Of a stretch of 64,000 nucleotides of DNA, positions 58,805 to 64,000 are shown in pieces. The first letter of the stretch is position 1; every line of letters begins with the position of its first letter. The notes below the pieces were generated by a model that was given only the letters and a program-made list of their open reading frames with translations, had not been told where the DNA came from and ran no database searches. The translations under genes were made by a program, and so were the position numbers. The stretch comes from Massilia aurea (GTDB lineage Bacteria; Pseudomonadota; Gammaproteobacteria; Burkholderiales; Burkholderiaceae_D): NCBI RefSeq assembly GCF_024753205.1, contig NZ_JANUGZ010000005.1, positions 451,354-515,353 on the forward strand, written 5' to 3'.

Positions 58805-58900
58805 GTGGATCTCCCTGGACGGTTGGATGCGCGGCGCGCGTCTGTGACCCACCAGTACACGGCCCACGAGGTTCCCGACGGTGGTGTCGGAAGCCACAGG

Positions 58901-61378
58901 CTACCACAGGCTGTTGTCGGGTGCCGGTGCTTGCGGGGGCTGTTGCGGGGGCAGCGGCGCAGGCTGCGGCGGTGATTGCGGCGGCTGCACCGGCGGTGTT
59001 GGGGGCGCGACATTGGGCAGGGCCTCGAGCGGCGACGGTCCTTCGAGCGGCGCATCGTCGAGCGGCTGCTGGAACTCGTCGACGGGCGCCGCCGGCGGTG
59101 CGAGCGCAATGTCGATGGTGCGCGTTTCGGTCGCATCCGCGTATTCGGGATAGATCCAGTCGCGGCCATCGTTGACCAGGTCGTCCGGCGGCGTGCGCTC
59201 CTGCGGCGGGACCTTGGCCAGCGCCACGCGCATGTAGTCGATCCAGATCGGCATGGCGAGCGTCGAGCCGAATTCGCGGCCGCCCAGCGAGCGTGGTTCG
59301 TCGTAACCCATCCACGATACCGCCACCACCTTGCCCGCGTAACCGGCAAACCAGCCATCGATCGCATCGTTCGTGGTGCCGGTCTTGCCGGCCAGGTCGG
59401 TGCGCCCGAGCTGCTTGGCCGAACCGGCGGCGGTACCGAAGCGGGCCACGTCGCGCAGCATGCTGTCGACGACGAAGGCATTCCTCGCCGTGATGACGCG
59501 GTTGTCTTCCTGCGGGCCCTGGGACGGCGGGACTTCGGCAATCACGGTGCCATTGCCGTCGACGATGCGCTGGATCAGGTAGGGCTTGACGCGGTAGCCG
59601 CCGTTGGCAAACACCGAGTACGCGCCGGCCAGCTGTAACGGCGTGACGGCGCCCGTGCCCAGCGCCATCGTGTAGTTGCGGGGATGGCGTGCCAGGTCGA
59701 AGCCGAAGTGCTCAAGGTACTGGTGCGCGAAATCGACCGACACCGCACGCAGCACGCGCACGGTCGGCACGTTCTTGGATTTGACGAGCGCCTGGCGCAG
59801 CGTGACTTCGCCGTCGAACACGCCATCGTCGTTTTGTGGCCGCCACGGATTGTCTTCGCTGGCGCCGGGCAGTTCGATCGGCGCATCCAGGATGCGGGTA
59901 GTGGGCGAATAGCCTTTTTCAAGCGCAGCCGAATAGACGAACGGCTTGATGCTCGATCCCGGCTGGCGCCACGCCTGCGTCACGTGGTTGAACTTTTGCA
60001 GGTTGTAGTCGAAGCCGCCGACCAGTGCGTGGTAGGCGCCGGTATCGGCGTCGATCGCCACGAACGCCGCCTCGACCTGCGGCACCTGCACAATCGACCA
60101 GTCGCCGGCTTTGTCCTTGCTGACGCGGATGACGGCGCCCGGCGTGATCCGCAGCGCTTCGCGCGCCGCTGGCTGCAGGCCCGGGTTGGCAAACTTCAGG
60201 CCGGCGCCCTTGACGACGATGTCTTCGCCGGACAGCAGCGTTACCCGCACCTGGCTCGTGCTGGCCGCCAGTACGACACCGGCCAGCAAGCCATCACTGG
60301 AGCGGCGCGCCTGCAGCGCATCGGCGATCGCCTCGTCACGCTGCTCCGGGTCAGGTGGCAGCTCGACGCGCGCCTCGGGGCCACGGTAGCCATGGCGGCC
60401 ATCGTAGGCCAGCACGTTGCGGCGCACCGATTCATACGCGGCCTTTTGCTCGGCCGCGCGGATCGTCGTCGTGACCACAATGCCGCGCGTGTAGGCTTCT
60501 TCGCCGAACTGTTCGTAGACCGCCTGGCGCGCCAGCTCCGCGACATACTGGGCCGGCGTGTCGAACTTCTGGCCGGCGTCGCGCTTGACGCGCAGCGGTT
60601 CGGCCAGCGCGGTGGTGTATTGCGCCTGGGTGATCGTGCCCAGTTCGAGCAGGCGCTTGAGGATGGCGTGCTGGCGCGCCGCTGCGCGTTTCGGGTTCGA
60701 TACCGGATTGGTGCGCGCCGGATTTTGCGGCAGGCCGGCCAGCGTCGCCGTCTCGGCCAGCGACAGCTGATCGAGCGTCTTGCCGAAGTAGCTGCGCGCG
60801 GCGCTCGAAAAACCGTACGAGCGCTGGCCCAGGTAGATCTGGTTCATGTACAGCTCGAGGATCTGGTCCTTGCTCAGCGAGCCTTCGATCTTGTAGGCCA
60901 GGGCGACTTCGGTCAGCTTGCGCGAGAGGGTCTTTTCATTAGTAAGGAAGAAGTTGCGGGCGACCTGCATCGTGATGGTGGATGCGCCCTGGCGAAAACC
61001 GCCGCGCAGGTTGGCGCGGGCTGCGCCTATCGCGCGGATGAAGTCGATGCCGCCGTGTTCATAGAAGCGCGTGTCCTCGATCGCCAGCACGGCGCTTTTC
61101 ATCATCGCCGGGATTTTCGCAATCGGGACGAAGTCGCGGTGCTCGACGCCGAACTGGCCTATCAGCACATTGTCTTGCGTGTAGATGCGCAGCGGGATCT
61201 TGGGCCGGTAGTCGGTGACGGCGTCGATCGCAGGCACTTTGGAGCTGATCGCGCTCCACACGCCGATGGCCAGGCCGGCCGCAATCAGCACCAGCGCAGC
61301 GAAAAAGATCAGCATGTACGCGTACGCGCGCTTCATGCCCAGCAGGGTTTTTCCGGACTGTTGGTTGGTCGCTTTCAC
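58901..61378 (-). CDS. mrcA: Penicillin-binding protein 1A
   Basis: A bifunctional class A PBP, 825 residues, which polymerises and cross-links peptidoglycan. A short cytoplasmic tail and membrane helix (YMLIFFAALVLIAAGLAIGVW) precede the glycosyltransferase domain with AIEDTRFYEHGGID, the QGASTITMQVARNFF block and KIEGSLSKDQILELYMNQIYLG. The transpeptidase has SSIKP in QPGSSIKPFVY (nucleophile Ser), SKN in LVKSKNVPT, and KTGTT. The C terminus is a Pro/Gln-rich tail. I used GTG 61378 because a GAGAG sequence lies about eight bases upstream; ATG 61336 (MKRAYAYM) is an equally likely start (811 residues). Confidence 0.95.
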   Translation of the reverse strand: MKATNQQSGKTLLGMKRAYAYMLIFFAALVLIAAGLAIGVWSAISSKVPAIDAVTDYRPKIPLRIYTQDNVLIGQFGVEHRDFVPIAKIPAMMKSAVLAIEDTRFYEHGGIDFIRAIGAARANLRGGFRQGASTITMQVARNFFLTNEKTLSRKLTEVALAYKIEGSLSKDQILELYMNQIYLGQRSYGFSSAARSYFGKTLDQLSLAETATLAGLPQNPARTNPVSNPKRAAARQHAILKRLLELGTITQAQYTTALAEPLRVKRDAGQKFDTPAQYVAELARQAVYEQFGEEAYTRGIVVTTTIRAAEQKAAYESVRRNVLAYDGRHGYRGPEARVELPPDPEQRDEAIADALQARRSSDGLLAGVVLAASTSQVRVTLLSGEDIVVKGAGLKFANPGLQPAAREALRITPGAVIRVSKDKAGDWSIVQVPQVEAAFVAIDADTGAYHALVGGFDYNLQKFNHVTQAWRQPGSSIKPFVYSAALEKGYSPTTRILDAPIELPGASEDNPWRPQNDDGVFDGEVTLRQALVKSKNVPTVRVLRAVSVDFAHQYLEHFGFDLARHPRNYTMALGTGAVTPLQLAGAYSVFANGGYRVKPYLIQRIVDGNGTVIAEVPPSQGPQEDNRVITARNAFVVDSMLRDVARFGTAAGSAKQLGRTDLAGKTGTTNDAIDGWFAGYAGKVVAVSWMGYDEPRSLGGREFGSTLAMPIWIDYMRVALAKVPPQERTPPDDLVNDGRDWIYPEYADATETRTIDIALAPPAAPVDEFQQPLDDAPLEGPSPLEALPNVAPPTPPVQPPQSPPQPAPLPPQQPPQAPAPDNSLW

Positions 61379-61435
61379 TGCCGAACTCTCACTGTAAAAG
61401 TTGCTGCAGGCCACGTGGTGGGCCAGGATCGGGCG

Positions 61436-61441
61436 ATTATA
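61436..61441 (-). promoter_or_regulatory. Candidate -10 element for mrcA
   Basis: A perfect TATAAT on the minus strand about 58 bases before the mrcA start. No good -35 hexamer is seen, so the call is weak. Confidence 0.35.
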
Positions 61442-61541
61442 GTCCGCTTTCAGCGCGCGCTTTCTTTCCGTACGTGCATGTGCGATATTCCTGCTTTCGG
61501 TTCGTCCGCAGCGGCGAGCTGCGCCCGCAACCAAGGACACC

Positions 61542-63788
61542 ATGCCGCCCGATTCAAGCTTCAAACCGTATATTCCCGCCCATGCCCAACTGGCTGAAAT
61601 GACGCCACGCGCCCTGATCATGGGCGTCATCCTGGGCATGATCTTCGGCGCATCGTCGCTGTACCTGGTGCTCAAAGTCGGCCTGACCGTCAGTGCCTCG
61701 ATCCCGGTGGCGGTCATCGCCATCACGCTGTTCGGCGTGGCGAAGCAACTGGGCGCGCGCGAATCGACGATCCTCGAAAACAGCATCGCGCAGACAGCCG
61801 GTTCGGCCGGCGAATCGCTGGCCTTCGGCCTGGGCGTGACCATGCCGGCGATCCTGATCCTGGGCTTTGACCTGGAAATCTCGCGTGTGCTGCTGGTGGG
61901 TGTGCTCGGTGGCCTGCTGGGCATCCTGATGATGATCCCGCTGCGTCGCACGCTGATCGTCGACCAGCACCGCGAACTGAAATACCCGGAAGGCACGGCC
62001 TGCGCCGAAGTGCTCAAGGCTGCGGCCACCGACGTCTCGCGCGACGCGGCAGGCGAAGTGCGCATCGCCGGCAGCGACGCGGTGCGCATCGCCAAGCGCC
62101 GCGCAATGCTGATCTTCGGGGGCTTTGGCATCGGCATCCTGTACAAGACACTCAGCGTGTCGTTCAAGGGCTGGCGCGATACGGTCAACTTCGAGTTCGG
62201 CGCGCCGCTCAAGACGGGCAGCATCGGCGCCGAGATCTCGCCCGAGCTGGTGGGTGTGGGCTACATCATCGGCCCGCGCATCGCCTTCACGATGGCCGCC
62301 GGTGGCGTGCTGGCGTCGCTGATGCTGGTCCCGATGATCAAGTTCTTCGGCGAGCTGGCCAGCACGCCGCTCTCGCCCGGCACGATCCCGATCCGCGACA
62401 TGACGGGCGACGATATCCGCAGCGCCTACATTCTCTACATCGGCGCCGGCGCCGTCGCCACGGGCGGCCTGATTTCGCTGGCACGCTCGCTGCCGACGAT
62501 CTGGAACGGCTTGCGCGGCGGCCTGGCGGGCATGAAGAACGGCAGCAGCGCCGACGCTTCGCTGCGTACTGACCGCGACATCCCGATGAAGTGGGTCGTC
62601 ATCGGGTGCCTCGCGATCGTCGCCGTCATTTCGCTGGCCGCGCCGCTGCACATGAATGTGCTTGGCGCGGTGCTGATCCTGGTGTTCGGCTTTCTGTTCG
62701 CGACCGTGTCGTCAAGGCTCGTGGGCGAGATCGGGTCGTCGTCCAATCCCATTTCCGGGATGGCCGTGGCCACGTTGCTGTTTACCTGCCTGATCTTTTT
62801 GCTGATGGGCTGGACGGGCGGCCAGTACTACGTGACCGCGTTGTCGGTCGGCGCGATCGTTTGCATCGCCGCCAGCAATGCCGGCACGACGTCGCAGGAT
62901 CTGAAGACCGGCTACCTGGTCGGCTCCACGCCGCGCATGCAGCAGTACGCGATCCTGTGCGGCGCGTTTGCATCGGCGCTGATCCTGGGACCGGTGCTGC
63001 TCAAGCTGAACGACGCGGGTACCGTCTACGTGCCGGCAGCGCAGGTGGCGCCAGGCCTGACAGTCGATGCGTCCCGGCTGACCGACACCGGCACGCTGCA
63101 TGGCCCGCAGGCCGAGACCGACAAGAACACCTATAAAGTCTGGCACAAGACCGACACGGTTGGCGGCCCGGCCGGCAAGTACTTTGTCGACAACGCAGGC
63201 AAGGCCGTGTACCTGGTCGACCCGGGCATCAACGGCCACCACAAGACGCGGCCCGACGGCACTGAAGTTAAGAAATACGATGCGCCGAAAGCCGTGCTGA
63301 TGTCGTACATCATCAAGGGCATCCTGGACCGCGAGCTGCCATGGACGCTGGTGCTGTTCGGCGTGATGATCGCGATCGTGCTCGAAATGGCGGGGATCGC
63401 ATCGCTGGCGTTTTCGGTGGGCGTCTATCTGCCGCTTGTGGCGACGCTGCCGATCGCGATTGGCGGTACGGTGCGCTGGCTGGCAGACCGCCGTAACAAC
63501 AAGCTGCCGCAGAACCTGGGCCTGAACGAAGAAGAGCGCCAGGCCGCGAACGACCGCAGCTCGGGCGTGCTGCTGGCATCAGGCTATATCGCCGGCGGGG
63601 CGCTGGCCGGGATCATCATTGCGATCACTGCGGGCGTGCTGACGGACTTCGACGCCGCTGCGGCGCGCTGGGCCGAAGCGTACAACCCATTCTTCGCGGG
63701 CGACAGCGCGAACGTGCTGAGCATGCTGCCATACGCGGTGATCGTTGGGCTGCTGTTCTGGGTGGCGCGTGAAAAGCCGGTGAAGTAG
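61542..63788 (+). CDS. OPT-family oligopeptide transporter
   Basis: A 748-residue polytopic membrane protein of the OPT family, which takes up small peptides or metal chelates with protons. About 15 membrane helices are visible; the N terminus (MTPRALIMGVILGMIFGASS) opens the first OPT repeat. A conserved block is TLIVDQHRELKYPEGTACAEVL, and GNAGTTSQDLKTGYLVGSTP-like sequence (NAGTTSQDLKTG) is typical of the bacterial branch. A soluble insert covers residues about 500-590. AAGGA precedes the ATG at 61542. It is divergent from mrcA and followed by the repeat element. Confidence 0.88.
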   Translation: MPPDSSFKPYIPAHAQLAEMTPRALIMGVILGMIFGASSLYLVLKVGLTVSASIPVAVIAITLFGVAKQLGARESTILENSIAQTAGSAGESLAFGLGVTMPAILILGFDLEISRVLLVGVLGGLLGILMMIPLRRTLIVDQHRELKYPEGTACAEVLKAAATDVSRDAAGEVRIAGSDAVRIAKRRAMLIFGGFGIGILYKTLSVSFKGWRDTVNFEFGAPLKTGSIGAEISPELVGVGYIIGPRIAFTMAAGGVLASLMLVPMIKFFGELASTPLSPGTIPIRDMTGDDIRSAYILYIGAGAVATGGLISLARSLPTIWNGLRGGLAGMKNGSSADASLRTDRDIPMKWVVIGCLAIVAVISLAAPLHMNVLGAVLILVFGFLFATVSSRLVGEIGSSSNPISGMAVATLLFTCLIFLLMGWTGGQYYVTALSVGAIVCIAASNAGTTSQDLKTGYLVGSTPRMQQYAILCGAFASALILGPVLLKLNDAGTVYVPAAQVAPGLTVDASRLTDTGTLHGPQAETDKNTYKVWHKTDTVGGPAGKYFVDNAGKAVYLVDPGINGHHKTRPDGTEVKKYDAPKAVLMSYIIKGILDRELPWTLVLFGVMIAIVLEMAGIASLAFSVGVYLPLVATLPIAIGGTVRWLADRRNNKLPQNLGLNEEERQAANDRSSGVLLASGYIAGGALAGIIIAITAGVLTDFDAAAARWAEAYNPFFAGDSANVLSMLPYAVIVGLLFWVAREKPVK

Positions 63789-63820
63789 GGCGGACCGGGA
63801 CACGCAGTCCGCCAGAGCAA

Positions 63821-64000
63821 CAGCTGGGGTCAGGTCTGACATTTGGACACGACCTCAGCCTTAGCCATTTTCAACAGCTGGGGTCAGGTCTGACATTCGG
63901 ACACGGCCTCAGCCTTAGTCGCTTCTAACACCGCGTTGCCAGAATTAGCATGGCTATGGGCCAGCTAGTTCCGACTGCGCGACTGTCGAGATCGTGTCCA
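63821..64000. repeat. Inverted-repeat element, copy 3, with a duplicated left end, cut by window end
   Basis: A first left arm starts at 63822 (AGCTGGGGTCAGGTCTGACA) and runs with the adjoining CCTCAGCCTTAGCC to about 63870. A second left arm then starts at 63876 and continues into a full core that ends GACTGTCGAGATCGTGTCC at the window edge, the beginning of the right arm. So the left end of about 54 bases is present twice in tandem. The family is the same as copies at 43364 and 44162. Confidence 0.85.

Overview
The window is one 64 kb stretch of high-GC, densely packed chromosome. Its gene set points to a betaproteobacterium of the Oxalobacteraceae (Massilia/Telluria/Duganella/Janthinobacterium type): bamD divergent from rluD-pgeF, phaC followed by phaR, a MSHA-type pilus locus, a Tat-exported PaoABC aldehyde oxidoreductase, trxC, mfd-serB and many membrane or lipoprotein genes of unknown role. 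The genus is inferred from gene content and order only. No phage, integrase, transposase or CRISPR array was seen.

Layout. 1-4.4 kb: a 5'-truncated metallophosphoesterase, an exported M28 peptidase, a small DUF1566 protein, a YedK/HMCES protein and two small membrane proteins. 4.4-10.6 kb (minus strand): paoA-paoB-paoC with a second paoC copy. 10.8-15.4 kb: tRNA-Leu(UAA), an orphan ParB-like protein, an S45 acylase, thymidine kinase and a HELAH-motif membrane protein. 15.6-18 kb: the periplasmic protease Prc. 18.3-28.7 kb: a MSHA pilus locus (mshE, mshG, pilin, mshI, a pilN-like gene, mshJ, K, L, M, N), most genes overlapping by 1-16 bases. 28.8-42.9 kb: housekeeping genes (paeA/ytfL, ybdL, a PIN protein, yaaA, bamD, rluD, pgeF, phaC, phaR, rimO, metC, trxC, yecE). 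43.3-44.3 kb: a DUF1349 gene between two copies of a ~148 bp inverted-repeat element. 44.3-53.4 kb: lipoproteins, serB, mfd, an SGNH hydrolase, a 5'-nucleotidase and an HDOD protein. 53.5-58.4 kb: a signalling cluster. 58.4-64 kb: DUF1428, PBP1A, an OPT transporter, and a further copy of the repeat element cut by the window end.

The most interesting region is 53.5-58.4 kb. The small gene at 56624-57007 encodes a 127-residue photoactive yellow protein (PYP). Tyr41, Glu45 and Cys68 match Tyr42, Glu46 and Cys69 (the chromophore cysteine) of Halorhodospira PYP, and Tyr94, Met100 and the C-terminal VKR also match. PYP lies first in an overlapping minus-strand operon, followed by a PAS-GGEEF diguanylate cyclase and a PAS-GGDEF-EAL protein. 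The gene divergent from it encodes an AMP-forming ligase of the kind that activates p-coumarate for PYP. Together they look like a complete blue-light to c-di-GMP module, lacking only the tyrosine ammonia-lyase within this window. The MshE ATPase at 18.3 kb carries the tandem c-di-GMP-binding MshEN motif, so one plausible output, the MSHA pilus, lies in the same window; that link is inference.
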